Below are positions 1 to 11,477 of a DNA stretch of 64,000 nt, one piece after another; the first letter of the stretch is position 1, and every line of letters begins with the position of its first letter. A program made the translations under genes and the position numbers. The notes beneath the pieces are model-generated. The model saw only the letters and a list, made by a program, of their open reading frames with translations, was not told the origin of the DNA and did no database searches. Origin of the DNA: Vitrella brassicaformis (taxonomy: Eukaryota > Sar > Vitrellaceae); contig CDMY01000677.1 in the NCBI GenBank assembly GCA_001179505.1, forward strand, positions 219,159 to 283,158, read 5' to 3'.

Positions 1-11
1 GTGTGTGTCAG

Positions 12-1715
12 ATTTCGCTGTCCCGCACGGCCTTTAATCCCAACTACGGTCTGTTCCAGGCGTCCCCCAACGACCAGTCGCTGTACCCCTCACCGGCCGC
101 ATTCGTCGCTCATCCAAACGCCGCTCAGCTCTTCACGCTGCTCGGCAAAGTCGTCGGCAAGGTGGGCAGGGGATGGCAATCCACTCCTGTCTGTGGATTG
201 GTCGCTATGATGTGTGTGTGTATGCGTATCAGGCGTTGTATGAGCACATTCTGATTGAGCCGCAGTTCAATCGGGTGTTCCTGAACCTGCTGCTGGGGAG
301 ACTCAACCAGGTGAGAGACCTATGCTCTCATTCGGTGCACTGATGCATGGATCTGTCTGGTGTGGTGGTGTGTGGTGTGTTGGGAATAATGGCCAGGTTG
401 ATGACATTCCTTCGCTCGATCCCGAGTTCCACAAGAACCTCCTGTACCTCAAACAGTACTCTGTACGTCAAGAAAGACAGAGACACACACGCTCAGAAGG
501 ATCCTCGCCCATCAGCACACACCTGTGTGTGTGTGTCTGTGTGTGTGGTGTGTGTGGTGTTTGTGTGGTCAGGGCAACGTCGAGGAGCTGTCGCTGACCT
601 TCGCGGCATCCGTTGGCGAGCTGGGCTCTACCGAGGTGAGCCACAGCACCGACCTGTGTGTGTGCGTGTGTGTGCGTCATTTGTCTGCGCGTATGTGTGT
701 TTCAGGAGCATGACCTCATCCCCAATGGCCACAACATCCCTGTCACCAAGTAAGCAACCCCCCCCCCCACACAGATGGATGGAGAGGTCGCCCTTGTCAT
801 CTGTGTGTCGGTGTCTGTGTTGATCTGTCTGTTACCTATTGCCTTGATTGACTGACTCGTTCAGCGAGACCAAGTTCAAGTACATTCACCTCATCTCCCA
901 TTTCAAGACCAACGTCCAGATCAAGACACCCACTGACGCGTTCCTTCAAGGCACGCACACACACCACACTCTGTCCCCCGCCCCCCTCTCTCACCTCACC
1001 CACCACTGTGTGTGGATGTGACACACACACACACATGTGCAGGTCTGCAGGCGGTGCTGCCCCTGGAGTGGCTGCGCATGTTCAGCCAGGACGAGCTGCG
1101 GCTGCTCATATCAGGCACGCCGGAGGGCTTCGACGTCCTCGACCTCAGACGGCACACACGGCTTGCGGGCGGATACGAGGAGGGTGACGAGACCATCAAG
1201 CTCTTCTGGGAAGCGCTGGTGAGTCCATCAGCACTCACCTCAGCCACACAGAGAGAGCTGAAGGGACTCTGTGTGCATGTGTGTGTGCAGAAGGAGATGG
1301 ACAAGAACGAGAGGGCGGCCTTTCTCATGTTTGTCACGTCATGCTCCAGGGCGCCGCTGCTGGTGAGTGTGAGTGTGGGTGTGAGGGAGCGGGCAGGTGA
1401 TGGTCAGCTGATTGCAATCATGTGTATGTGTGTGTGTGTGTGTGTATGTGCAATTGCAGGGTTTTCAGAACTTGACGCCTCCGTTTTCGATCCACCGTGT
1501 CAACGACACCACCAGGCTGCCCACAGGTGTGTCCATCACTCACACACTTACACATGCATCGCATGGGCGTATGTGTGTTTGGTTACATTCATCAATTGTG
1601 TGCAGCGTCTACGTGTGCCAACCTGCTGAAGCTGCCCGACTACCGCAACAAGGCGACCATCATGAAGAAGCTCAGGCAGTCCATCTTCTCGGGGCAAGGA
1701 TTCCAACTCTCATAG
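12..1715 (+). CDS. HECT-type E3 ubiquitin ligase, C-terminal part (5' partial)
   Basis: Ten exons, all in frame: 12-161, 233-310, 397-462, 573-635, 706-749, 865-950, 1043-1218, 1291-1362, 1460-1526 and 1606-1715 (stop TAG 1713-1715). They encode about 303 residues of a HECT domain; the gene continues left of the window. The order of motifs matches the UBE3B/UBE3C (HUL5, plant UPL6/7) class: LLGKVVGKALYEH, DDIPSLDPEFHKNLLYLK, then VTSCSRAPLLGF with the thioester-forming cysteine (codon 1342-1344), RLPTASTC and LLKLPDY near the end, with the usual short tail of bulky residues. HECT ligases accept ubiquitin from an E2 on this cysteine and pass it to a substrate lysine. The intron at 951-1042 has GC-AG ends; the other nine boundaries read here are GT-AG. 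Family assignment is firm; the exact orthologue is not proven because the N-terminal part is missing. Confidence 0.93.
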
Positions 1716-2551
1716 GAGGACAAACAAGCCAATCCCCTCAACCCCCTCCCCCGCCCCACCCCCTCCCCCGCCCCCTCTCGCCCCCCCGCGCCCTCTTGTG
1801 TGGGCCCGGCAGCCAGCCAGACAGAGAGACAGACGCTGGCTGTTGTGCTGATGCCCCATCCCCTGCCCTCGCTTGATTGACAAACAGACACGTGCAATGC
1901 ATCCTCATGACATCCTCGACCTCTCTTATCCCATTCATTGTACAGCTAGTTGCGGACTTGCCATGCACCTCTGACCGATCGAGGGCACCCATCAGTGCGC
2001 GCCTCCCTTCGTCTTCATGCGTATGTCTGAGTGTTTTTTGCGGCGAAGCGAAGCGAAGCGAAGCGAAGCGAATGGAAGGGAAGCACAGGGGGGATGGGGG
2101 CCTCTGTTGTTTTGGCTAGGTGCATCTCTGTCGTGGCCACGACAGATGGACAGACACAGACACCCTTGTGTGCCCCCATGCCTGTGTGGACTTCCGTCGT
2201 ATATGCGTCTCGTGGTGTGTGTGTGTGTTGTGTGTCGGTGGAAGCAAGCGACTGAATGCTTGCTTGGCGGTGCGTTGCGTGATGCGTGCGTCCATCTCTC
2301 TCCCCAGAGATTTTTGGCGTGACTCCCCTGACTTAATCGACGGATGGTACACACAACTCCCTCCACCCACGGTCAACGAAACAATCGTCAGTAGAACAAC
2401 CAACAAGAAGACCCACCCACTCATGCCACGGACACAGACGTCCCCACCCTCCCTCCCTCCCAGCCCTTTACTTCAAGTGGCACACTGCTGTCTCCCTCAT
2501 CTTCAGATGGACGGATGGCTACGATAGGTCGGTCATCTCAGAGATGGGAAA
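1716..2551. other. Non-coding gap with pentanucleotide repeat
   Basis: Gap between two genes whose 3' ends face each other. It holds C-rich and TG-rich runs and a GCGAA-type pentanucleotide repeat of about six units at 2040-2070. No reading frame here shows protein-like composition; the open frames on both strands are by-products of the simple repeats. Confidence 0.6.
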
Positions 2552-3520
2552 TCATGTGTTGGGGAAAGCGCTGTGTCGTGTGGGTGTGGCGTCGTGGTGG
2601 CTGTCCGAGTGGTGCAGCAGCACCGGGGGCACGCTGAACGCACGGTTCGACGCCAAATGCGATAGAGACACGGGGCCGCTCGGGTGCGGGTGCGACTGCT
2701 GCTGCTGCACACACGCAACACAGCCAAACCGACACACGCAGAGAGAGAGAGAGAGAGAGAGAGAGGATGATTCAGACCTTTCAGACTTCGTGTCTCGTGC
2801 CGTGCGTGGCATGAATACCACGTTCATGACAGATGCGGCCGATGCGCGCATCATCGGACACGACACCGGCAGCTGAGTGGGCGGAGGGGGAGGAGGGGGT
2901 GCGACACGGGCCACAGCTCCCACCGATGCCGCGGAAGGCCCCCCTCCCCCGCTCCCACCTCCCTCCCCTACCTGAATCACACCCGCCGGCTGCTGCTGCT
3001 GCTGCTGCTGTTGGTGCTGCTGTCTGCTCACCACCCTCACCGCCAATTCGGCCTCCTGCATTATCTCCCACGGCGACTTCTCGCTCACAGGCGACAGCAG
3101 CACCCGCCCGCCAGGCGATACCGACGGCGTCCCCGGCGATGAGGAGCCCGTCTGCTGCCCGTTGGTCGGGAAGAAATAAACCACTGGTGGCGGGGCGAGA
3201 CTCATTGCGCTCGGGACACCCCCCCCAGCGGCCCCAACAGCAGCAACCGAAGCCGCCTTGCTCTGTGGGCCTGCTCCTGGCGCCGCAGAGGGCCCGACCT
3301 GATATTGCTGGTATTGGTGATGATACCGGACGGCACTCGGCCTGCCCTGGGCCTCGGGGGAGGCCACTGGGCTGGCCTCGATGGTGGGGTCCTGGCAGAT
3401 GGCGCTTGAGTGCCTGCGGTGGATGTTGGAGGCGTCCCCTTCATGTTGCTGCTGATGGGGGAAGTTTGGTGGCCGGGACGGCGCGCCCATGGGCGTGGGA
3501 GTACCTGGAAGCGGCTCCAT
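2552..3520 (-). CDS. Gln/Pro/Gly/Ser-rich low-complexity protein
   Basis: Open frame of 322 codons from ATG at 3520 down to a stop at 2552. The product is low in complexity: an N-terminal MEPLPGTPTPMGAPSRPP start, a polyglutamine block near 2990-3015, poly-Pro and poly-Gly runs, and one less biased stretch, SPWEIMQEAELAVRVVSRQQ. I recognise no domain. A CT/TG-rich stretch at about 2709-2785 reads as Ser-Leu repeats and looks like an unspliced intron (GT...CAG on the minus strand), so the true C-terminus may differ. The start codon is supported because a diverged copy of the same 5' end lies at 11916-12080. It is head-to-head with HGH1, 195 bp between starts. Function unknown; composition suggests a disordered, perhaps regulatory, protein. 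Confidence 0.55.
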   Translation of the reverse strand: MEPLPGTPTPMGAPSRPPNFPHQQQHEGDASNIHRRHSSAICQDPTIEASPVASPEAQGRPSAVRYHHQYQQYQVGPSAAPGAGPQSKAASVAAVGAAGGGVPSAMSLAPPPVVYFFPTNGQQTGSSSPGTPSVSPGGRVLLSPVSEKSPWEIMQEAELAVRVVSRQQHQQQQQQQQPAGVIQVGEGGGSGGGGPSAASVGAVARVAPPPPPPPTQLPVSCPMMRASAASVMNVVFMPRTARDTKSERSESSSLSLSLSLCVCRFGCVACVQQQQSHPHPSGPVSLSHLASNRAFSVPPVLLHHSDSHHDATPTRHSAFPNT

Positions 3521-3715
3521 CGCTTCTCAATTCCGAGCTCGCAGTCGACTGGGGTGCTCTCTGAAACCGCCAAACTGGGGTTTGGACGACAAATCGGATC
3601 ACGCTTCGGTGTGAAGTAGGGTCTTTTGAATCATCAACCTGTTAATCGGTGTTTTCAAGAGGCAGATCTCTGTCACCATCATCCTGAGTGTTTCTCAACG
3701 AACTGTCAACGAAGC

Positions 3716-5699
3716 ATGGCAGCATCTGAGGAGGCGTCGCAGTTCGAGGAGCTCATAGGCTTCATCTCTGACCCGCGCGTGTCGGCGAGATCCGGCGCCA
3801 TCGACATAGTGGTTGGCTTCGCAACCAACAAGGCGTTCGTGGACTTCTGCAGCGACAGGGAGCGGGCCAAGTCGGTGGTCAAGCCGCTCCTGCGGCAGCT
3901 GGGCCAGGGCAATGAGCTGTCCCACAAGGCACTCACTGCACTCATCAACCTCGCGGAGATCCCTGAGATCGGTACGCGGCAGAGAGCCAGACCGAAGCGC
4001 TTGTCGCACTCACTAGTGTGTGTGGTTCCCCGGTGTGCTTCTTGTGCTTGTTGTGCTTGTCTGTCTTCAGTGTCGTCGATGCTTGATGCGTCGGGTGTTC
4101 GTCGGCTGATGGAGAGTCTGTGGGACATGATGGCCGCTCGGGAGAGCCGCAGCCATGACAGCACGCCGCTGCACGAAGAGCTGAACCTCATGCTGCTGGC
4201 CAACCTCACGAGGGACGACAAGGGAGTCGCACACGTGCTGCAGGTGGGTTATTGCCGAGGGGCATGAAAGGGGTTCTCATTCATCCATCAGATCCATGTC
4301 ACACAGTGTGTTGTGCCATCTATGTGTAGACCCACGAGAAGGAGGAGAGTCGTGGGTCGTTCCTCGCCACTCTGCTGAAGCTATTCTTCGATCCCCCGGC
4401 GCCATCAGAGGACAGGTGGGTGTGATTGATGTTTGAATGGCGGCCATGGGCACGGTGACCGTGTGTATTGTATTGGATGATGCTTCTCTGCTTGTGTGTG
4501 TCGTGTCAGGGAGCACCCTGATCGGTGCCTGTGGGTGGGGCACATTCTATTCAATGTCACGGGCACACAAGAGGGCAGAGAGGCCTTCCTCAAGGGGGCG
4601 CCACACACGCTCAACGCTCTCAGGTACGCACAGACAGACAGACAGACAGACAGCCAGGGGCTGACAGACAGGGGCTCCCAATGTGCTCGTACGGACGGCG
4701 GCCTCTGTTTCCCTCCTCTCTCTGTCCAGTAAGCAGCTTCGCTACACTGGTCGTCGCCCCACCGTCCTGCAGACCCTCCGGCATACAGCGCTGGACCAAT
4801 CCGCCCACCAGAAGTTGCTCGCCGACCAGGTGGAGCTGATGCCCCGCGCACTGACCCTCGTCTACCCGCCAAAGGGCCCCAAACGGGACAGGCCGGTGAT
4901 TGAGGGGCAGGGGAATGGCGTGACGGAGGCGCCTGTGGCCGACGCGTCGGTGCATCCCATCATCGATGTAAGTGAGTGACCGACACAGAAAGGGTTTGCG
5001 TGCATGTATGTATGTGTGTTGTCCCCGATCAGACTGATGGGTTCGGTCCAGTGCGCGACGAGTCAGTCCGCAAGTTGGTTGCCGACATCGTCTTCATCCT
5101 GGGGGCCACCAAAAGCGGCAGGTAGGAAGGCACCTGACACATGTGGGTGTCGTCAACTGCCGCAGTGTGTTCTGTCTGCTTCTTTCCTTCAGGGAGGGGT
5201 TGCGGCGGCTGGGTGCGTACGAGGTGCTGCGGGCATGGCATCTCAACGAAGAGGCCGACCACATCCGGTTGGCGGGCAAACACACACATGGACAAAGAGA
5301 GATGTGCCTGCATCGCTCTCTGTGTGTGCGTCTGTGTGTGCAGGGACCAGATCGAGAACATGGTGCACCTGTTTCACTATGAGGAGGAGGAGCTGGACGA
5401 ACAGGACCGGCTTGAGGCTTTGAGGCGGCAGACACAACAGGCACTCAAAGCCGCCAAGGAGAAAGCCGAGGCCGACAAACACACCACTGACACGTACGAG
5501 GAACCAGCACGCAGCGGCACGCACAACTCTGCCCATAAACTGTCTCTCTGCCTGCCTGTCCAGCTCTTCTCGCGACACCGACGTCCCCCCTCCCCTGTCA
5601 GCAGACGAGGCCGTTGCCGATGGCGCGCCAGGCGCTGGTGTGAGTGAGAAGACGAGTGTGCCGTTCAAGGTGTCCACACAAGTGGACGAAATGGACTGA
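3716..5699 (+). CDS. HGH1: HGH1 homologue (eEF2 folding co-chaperone)
   Basis: Nine exons: 3716-3971, 4071-4243, 4330-4415, 4510-4623, 4730-4967, 5033-5121, 5193-5267, 5344-5493 and 5564-5699, coding 438 residues. The protein is an armadillo-like helical repeat of the HGH1/FAM203 (DUF383/DUF384) family. Diagnostic stretches are LLRQLGQGNELSHKALTALI in exon 1, RLMESLWDMM and ELNLMLLANLTRDDKG in exon 2, CLWVGHILFNVTGTQEGRE in exon 4, and VRKLVADIVFILGATKSGRE followed by GAYEVLRAWHLNEEADHIRD near the end. In yeast and human the family cooperates with the TRiC chaperonin in folding elongation factor 2. I chose ATG 3716 because similarity begins there; an in-frame upstream ATG lies at 3626. The acidic C-terminal tail is unconserved. 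Exon 8 resembles an exon in the unknown gene at 31-33 kb. Confidence 0.92.
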
Positions 5700-6114
5700 A
5701 GTGAGTGGATGCGCGTGTTGCCTCGTGTCGGGAGTGCTTTGGGGCTGTGTGTTTGTGACGCTTGGGTAGTAGGCGGGCAGGCTGACCTGTGTGCATGTGC
5801 AGACAGACGCGAGAACGTCCCCACAGAATGGATTACTGTCGAATGGCCGGTCGGTCCGTCAGGCAGCCCCCCACAAACCAATCAGCGAAGCCAGCCGGTC
5901 ATTCATCCATCCATCCATCCACTCAGCAAGGGATGCATACCACACCACGTCTGCGCTGCCATGACAGAATCGATGGGTGGGTGGGCCCTGCGGGCCCTAA
6001 CAGTCTAGACTCTCGCACACAACACACTCACGCATGTATGTATCTCTCGTATACACAGACGCGGGGACGGATGCACTCGCTGCACTTGGCCCAACCAGTC
6101 TCAACGCATGACTA

Positions 6115-7675
6115 CTAGGCGAGCACGCAGGACTCATATGTTGGGATCATGTACTTGATGTTGATGAATGCATCCTGACTCACAGACAGACACACAGACA
6201 GACACACAGACAGACACACAGATAGACACACAGAAAGAAAGACGCACCATCCACTCGGAATTACACCATAATAATGCTGACCTCTCCTCCGTGAATTTCG
6301 AAGAGCTCCAGGGTCTCCTCAATCAACTCGCCCAGGTTGGCCCTGAAAGACACACACAGACAGAGGGCCCCAGAGAGACAGACAGGAAAATTGTCGTGGG
6401 TAGCTTGGTGTCTCTTTCTGTCTGTGTGTGACCTCTTTCGTTGTCCGTAGTCCATTTGGTCTCCCGTGGATGTCTTTCGGTTTTTGTAGAGGTTGAATAC
6501 GGGCAGAATCTGCCGGTAGTACGGCACCAACGCCTCACCCACCATCTCACCTGTACCAAGCCGCCGTGGTTGGGTCTCGGTGTCCATAGGGCGGGCCTGT
6601 CTTGTGGTGTGCTAACCTGAAAGGACGAGAGCCTGCAGCACCTTGAGCATCGTGCACATGATATCGTGGTCGCGTGTGTTCAGCGCAGCTAAAGGCAGGC
6701 AGGCGCGCGAGAGAGGGAGAGAGGGCCCCCCACAAGCGGGGGACAGCGAGACATATATCCGATGCCGAAGGTTGTGGGTGTGTGTCTCCCTCCCCTACTT
6801 TTGATTGGGATGATGAGTTGTGGGACGACCGGCAATATCTTGCTCCCTCCTGCCTCCAACAGATCAAACACCTTCACACGCAACCGAAACACCACACAGC
6901 GAGACACCGACCGATGGATGCACAGAGTGAGAACACATAAGTGGCCATGCCCGCAGGTCTGTCTGTGTATGTGTGTGTGTGTGTCTCTGTGCATCTCTGT
7001 GGCCAATTGCATGGCGTGGCATGACTCACGCCCTGGACGGCGAGGAATCTGTAGGGGTCTTCCTTCTCGCGAAGTCCGTCGAAAAAGATGGGGAGGTAGT
7101 GGTGGTAGTCGAGCTGCTCTGGCTTCACCTTCCACGCTATCTTGTTGCCGGTGCCGCCATGAAACACGTTGATCGGCAAATCGCCACGGTCATAAAAGCT
7201 GACGACATGACACAGGACGACGACATACCACGCACTCCCTTCCTCCCTGTGCCTGCCTGCTTCTCTGTATGTGTGTGTATGTGTACCGTCTGAACTCCGA
7301 TGGAGGGATTGGCCGTTTCGAGTACGCCCCAGCCTTGGGGGGCGGCGCCAGGTCAGCCCGTTTGGCCTTCATGGTCGAGGTCGTGATGCCGCCCGTCCCA
7401 ACCCCCTTCTTGAGGTAGTCTCGCCGGGGGCTCGGCGGCGCAGTTGTGGCCTTGCCAGTCACAACCAATGGGCCGGGCGTGACTGTCTGTGCCGACAGGG
7501 TGTGGGGATCCTTCTTAGGCTTGAAATCGGGCGGGAAGTCGCCGAAGGGCGAGTCGGGGTTCTTGGGGAGGCGCCCAGAGGCCTTCTCCTTGCGGTGCCA
7601 GTCGGGGTCTGTCAGCTTCTTGATCCCATCAGACAGGATGAGTGTGGCGGCGGCAGATATCGTGCGTGACTGCAT
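6115..7675 (-). CDS. PACRG: Parkin co-regulated gene protein (axonemal)
   Basis: Seven exons on the minus strand: 7287-7675, 7030-7198, 6799-6871, 6617-6688, 6433-6550, 6282-6342 and 6115-6174, coding 313 residues. After a variable Pro/Lys-rich N-terminus of about 125 residues, the sequence follows PACRG closely: [87 protein letters not shown] and the terminal [18 protein letters not shown] binds at the inner junction between A and B tubules of axonemal doublet microtubules, so this gene indicates that the organism builds motile flagella. It shares a promoter region of 146 bp with the hydrolase gene starting at 7822. Confidence 0.95.
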
Positions 7676-7821
7676 GGTCAGGGGGAGGGAAGGACGGTCT
7701 ACCAGATGTCCGCTGGAGCTTCTCTCTTCGCCGTCAAGGCGTCAGCAGGCCGACTTGATCCGTAGCTTGAGCGGGCCACTGGGAAAGTTCCCCTCCTCGG
7801 GAATCGCACTTCTTGTCAAGG

Positions 7822-10800
7822 ATGGGGTCCAGGCGAGCAGTTGCCTCCACAGGGCGGGGTGGGAAGCTGCCACAACCACTGACAAAAGGTCTCCGAGCAG
7901 CTCGCAGTCTCGCCCCCCACCAGGCCCCCATCAAAGAGATGTCGGAAGCACGAAAGAGGGCAACTCGGAGGCCTCGTGAGAGCCTCCACTTCTCGTTGAA
8001 GCCCTTCAAGGCTCTGCGAGGCGTGAAGCGGCACGAGAACGACGCCCCGAAGGAGACCCCGTCCGCTGAGCCCCGGCAGCATCTGTGTCATGTGCACAGA
8101 CACGGCACGAGAGACAGAAAGGAAGGCTCGGAGGAGAAGAGCAGCGGCGATGCAGCTGGGCTGCCAATCCTACCACTCAGGTTCGAGGAGGCGCTGGACC
8201 AGTTCCTCTCGGCGAGAGAGGTAGGGACACCAACACAAGACAAAGGGCAAAAGACAACCGACGTGCGGGCTGTTGTTATCGCAGGATGTGTACCTACCCA
8301 GCCGCAACTCGCCCACTTCCCGGTCATCGACCGACAACGGATTTCGGTGCACGCTGTCGGACCTCTTCGACTTGGAGAGCCCCATCACGCAGAAGGCCCA
8401 GGGTGACAACGACGAGCCCGAGGGGCGCGTGAAGCCCATGTCCAATCTATTCGAGGATGAATCGGACATGGGAGACGACAGGGAGGGGGAGGGAAAGCCT
8501 GCCGCCGACAAAAGGAGAAGAAAACGGAGACCACAGCCGCCGCAGAGGGAATCGTGGCAGGTACACAATGTATATGGCTCACTGGACATTCATGGTGCAG
8601 GATGGTTCGGTTGGTGTGCCGTGTTTGTGCCGGACAGGAGATTCTGTGTTACAATCCGCGGCAGTACCATGAGTTGGTCATTTGTGTGACGGGAGTGCTG
8701 GGCCGCGATATTTTCGCCGCAAAGCACCTGACGTTTGACCAGTTCCGCCAATGCTTCGAAACGGCATACGGCGAGCTGCAAGACATGAACTTCCAGGTGG
8801 ACATGCATAAAATGCCGCATGACACTGTCTGTCTGTGTCGCTCCCAGATCCGGCGATGGAGAATGAGAAGCTTTCTAGTGAAGCCATACACCGCAAGTAA
8901 GCCCTACCCCAGCGATTGAGTGGTCTTTCCCATCCTACCATCATCCCTATTCTCCTCCCTGTCTCAGTCCCCACTCCCTGCCGCCCCAAACACCGCCCAG
9001 TGCTGCCCGCGCGCCGGCTGTCGCGACGGCCGCAGCCACTGGAAGGCGACCAATCGCCTGTGGTCGACTCAGCCAGATCGGCGTCATCCTGTGCGCGAGA
9101 GAAGAGAGCAGGCCGCGGCCGACGGGTGTCGCCGTCGCTGCAGCAGAGGAGGAAGAAGCCGGCCATCCGGCTGGTGGTGTTTCTGGGCGGCAAGGACATG
9201 CTTGCTCTCGACTGGCTGGAGTTTCTGGCGATCCATTACGAGGCCAAGAGACGGAGGGGGGAGGGGAGTCCGGGTGGGAGAAAGAGGGAGAGGACGGCAT
9301 TGCTTCTGGTAGATTACCCCGGGTATGGTGTTTGTGAGGGGAGCCCGAATGTCGAGACGCTCTGTGAGACGGCAATCGCGGTCAGCCACAGAGAGGCAGA
9401 GACCTAATGTGGTGTGGACCGATCACCAGAGATCGTGTCTCTCTCCATCCATTAGGCCATCCGTGAGGGCCTGTCATGGCTTCGCGGCCGGCACCCCTCC
9501 TCACCTCTGAAGCTGCATCTTCTGGGCTATTCGCTGGGCACGTCAGTCGCCCTCAAGACGGCCACAAGCATCCTCAGAGATCCCTCAACAGTCATCCCCC
9601 CAACACCGCCCGTCCCCCTTGCTTCGCTATCCTCTTTCCTGGACTGCCCCTGCATACACGCCATCCCGAGGCCGACCATCCCGCCAATCGACCTTTTTGC
9701 GGCAGAGAGGGACGCGAGGAAGGAGGACGGGGAGGGTGAGACATGTTCTGCTGATGGTGCTGATGATTGTCCGGGCGGTGCACCTGCCCTGCTGTCATGC
9801 GGGGGATCGTCGAGGCTGAGCCGGCTATCCGATTCGGTGTTTCTTGACGCGCCTGAGGTGATTGACCCGTTCACCCCGTCACGCATGGCTGATGTGGAGA
9901 GCCGGGTTGACGCCATCTGCGGCAACAACTTCGACTTTCTCGAGGTGCTCTCGCTGCCAAGGTACACACAGAGAGACAGGCGCACATTCACAGACCGTTT
10001 TGTATCTGCCTGTGTCAATCAATGGGTGGTCGGTTACATCTGCAGTGAGGACGCCACTCCGCCCTGCTTGTCGATGCCGGCTTTCCCAAACTCTCCCAAT
10101 ACGGCCAACGGAGCTGCTGTGAAGCAGATAGAGGTAACGGCGTCCACCAGTGTGTCATCGGCGTTCTCAACGCCACTCGTGGACACGCCGGAGAGTCAGA
10201 CGAGAGAGGGGCCTCGCCGAAGCTCATCTGCTGCTTCCCAACTTCCGCCTTTGCCTGAGTGAGTGTGTGTGTGTCACTTTCTGTGTGCAGAAGATGTCTC
10301 TGTGTCTGTGTGTCCATTAGCTTTCATTTGGAAGGGCTGAGCTTGATGGCCCCGTTCACCAACACGGAGGCCATGGCGACTGAGCTGCTGAGGTCTGTGG
10401 GCCTGTGGGGCCCGCCGCAGCTCATGGCCTTCTTCCTCAAAGGCCTCGTCGCACCATCCGTCAAGTAAGTACGTGAGAGACTGAGCGCCCGACATAGAGG
10501 GACGTCACCACATCGATTGAGACACGCAAGCCATCCTACGTTGTGTTGGTCGCCAGGTGGGACAATCTGTCGGCCCTTAAGGATCTGATTGAGCTGCAGC
10601 TGGGCGGTCAACCGTCTCCCGCCTGTTGCAAGCCGCCTTCCCTCACGGTGTCGATAGTCCACGGCAGCGACGACGCCCTGACGCCCCCAGCCATGGGTGA
10701 GCAGCTGGCCAACGTGGCCCACCGATGTGTGCGTGAGGGGCGGCTCAAGCACGCCGCCCATGTGCTGGTGAGCAACGACAGCGGCAAGAGCATCCGGCAG

Positions 10801-11023
10801 ATCCTGGGGGAACAGAAGAGGAAGATGATACCTGATGTGCAGATTCACGTACGCATCGAGGGAAAGGGAAGAAGAGAGAGAGGAAGGGAGGGCAGGCCAA
10901 GCGCATACATACATCGTGTGTATTTGGTTGCAGTATTCGACGGTTGAGGGTGCTGACCACGGGTCGATTCTCGTGACTGAGCGGCACGTGCTGGAGGTCC
11001 TCAAACATGTCAGACTCGATTGA
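7822..11023 (+). CDS. Large alpha/beta hydrolase with long N-terminal extension
   Basis: Ten exons: 7822-8220, 8285-8560, 8638-8796, 8848-8896, 8968-9380, 9456-9961, 10046-10258, 10321-10464, 10557-10848 and 10934-11023, coding 846 residues. The first 370 or so residues are basic, with acidic Asp/Glu patches, and have no domain I know. The fold begins near AIRLVVFLGGKDMLALDWLEF and shows VDYPGYGVCEGSP, the nucleophile elbow LLGYSLGTSVAL (Ser codon about 9531-9533), VHGSDDALTP (acid) and GADHGSI (His codon 10958-10960), the triad order of the BEM46/ABHD13 and serine aminopeptidase-like group. A Ser/Pro-rich insert of over 200 residues separates elbow and acid. Substrate unknown. ATG 7822 is the first in frame; 7939 is an alternative. 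Confidence 0.82.
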
Positions 11024-11477
11024 CTGACTGACGAGAAGCGCTTTTCTCTCTCTCTCTTGTGTCGTTTGAGCTCTGGGCGGGACAGACAGACAGACAGACG
11101 TCAGCTTGGACGTTAGGTCTCAAGGCCGCCGAGTGGCGGTGTTGCTTTGGTGTTGTGCGGTGTGGTGTGCTGTGTTGCGGTGCAGCACATGTACAAAACG
11201 AACGATGGACTGCTATTTTTCCTTCCCCTCCGAGTCAATTTCTGGATGCGGGCGGATACATAGACCGTGTGTCAAATTGATCCACGCATGTGTCTCATGT
11301 TCGACCGGCAACTTACCTCGAGAAGTGATTTCCACTCAGGCTTGAACTGCCTCACGCACTCGTCTGTCCTTATCGCCCCTTGAGAAAGCATTCTCTCATT
11401 CAGATAACTCAGATCTTTCATTCACAAGCTCGTCACAAAGTAACAAGCACCGGCCTGGCTTCGTCAACACAAAGATT
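11024..11477. other. Non-coding stretch downstream of the hydrolase gene
   Basis: No reading frame with protein-like composition. It contains a CAGA repeat near 11089 and ends where the inverted copy of the HGH1 promoter begins. Confidence 0.5.

Noticed and set aside
475-720. Cys/Val-rich open frames such as those across the TGTGTG tracts
   Set aside because: They arise from dinucleotide repeats inside introns of the HECT gene; the same pattern recurs in nearly every intron of the window.
2040-2070. Short regular repeat that might suggest a CRISPR array
   Set aside because: It is a plain pentanucleotide repeat without spacers, in a eukaryotic genome.
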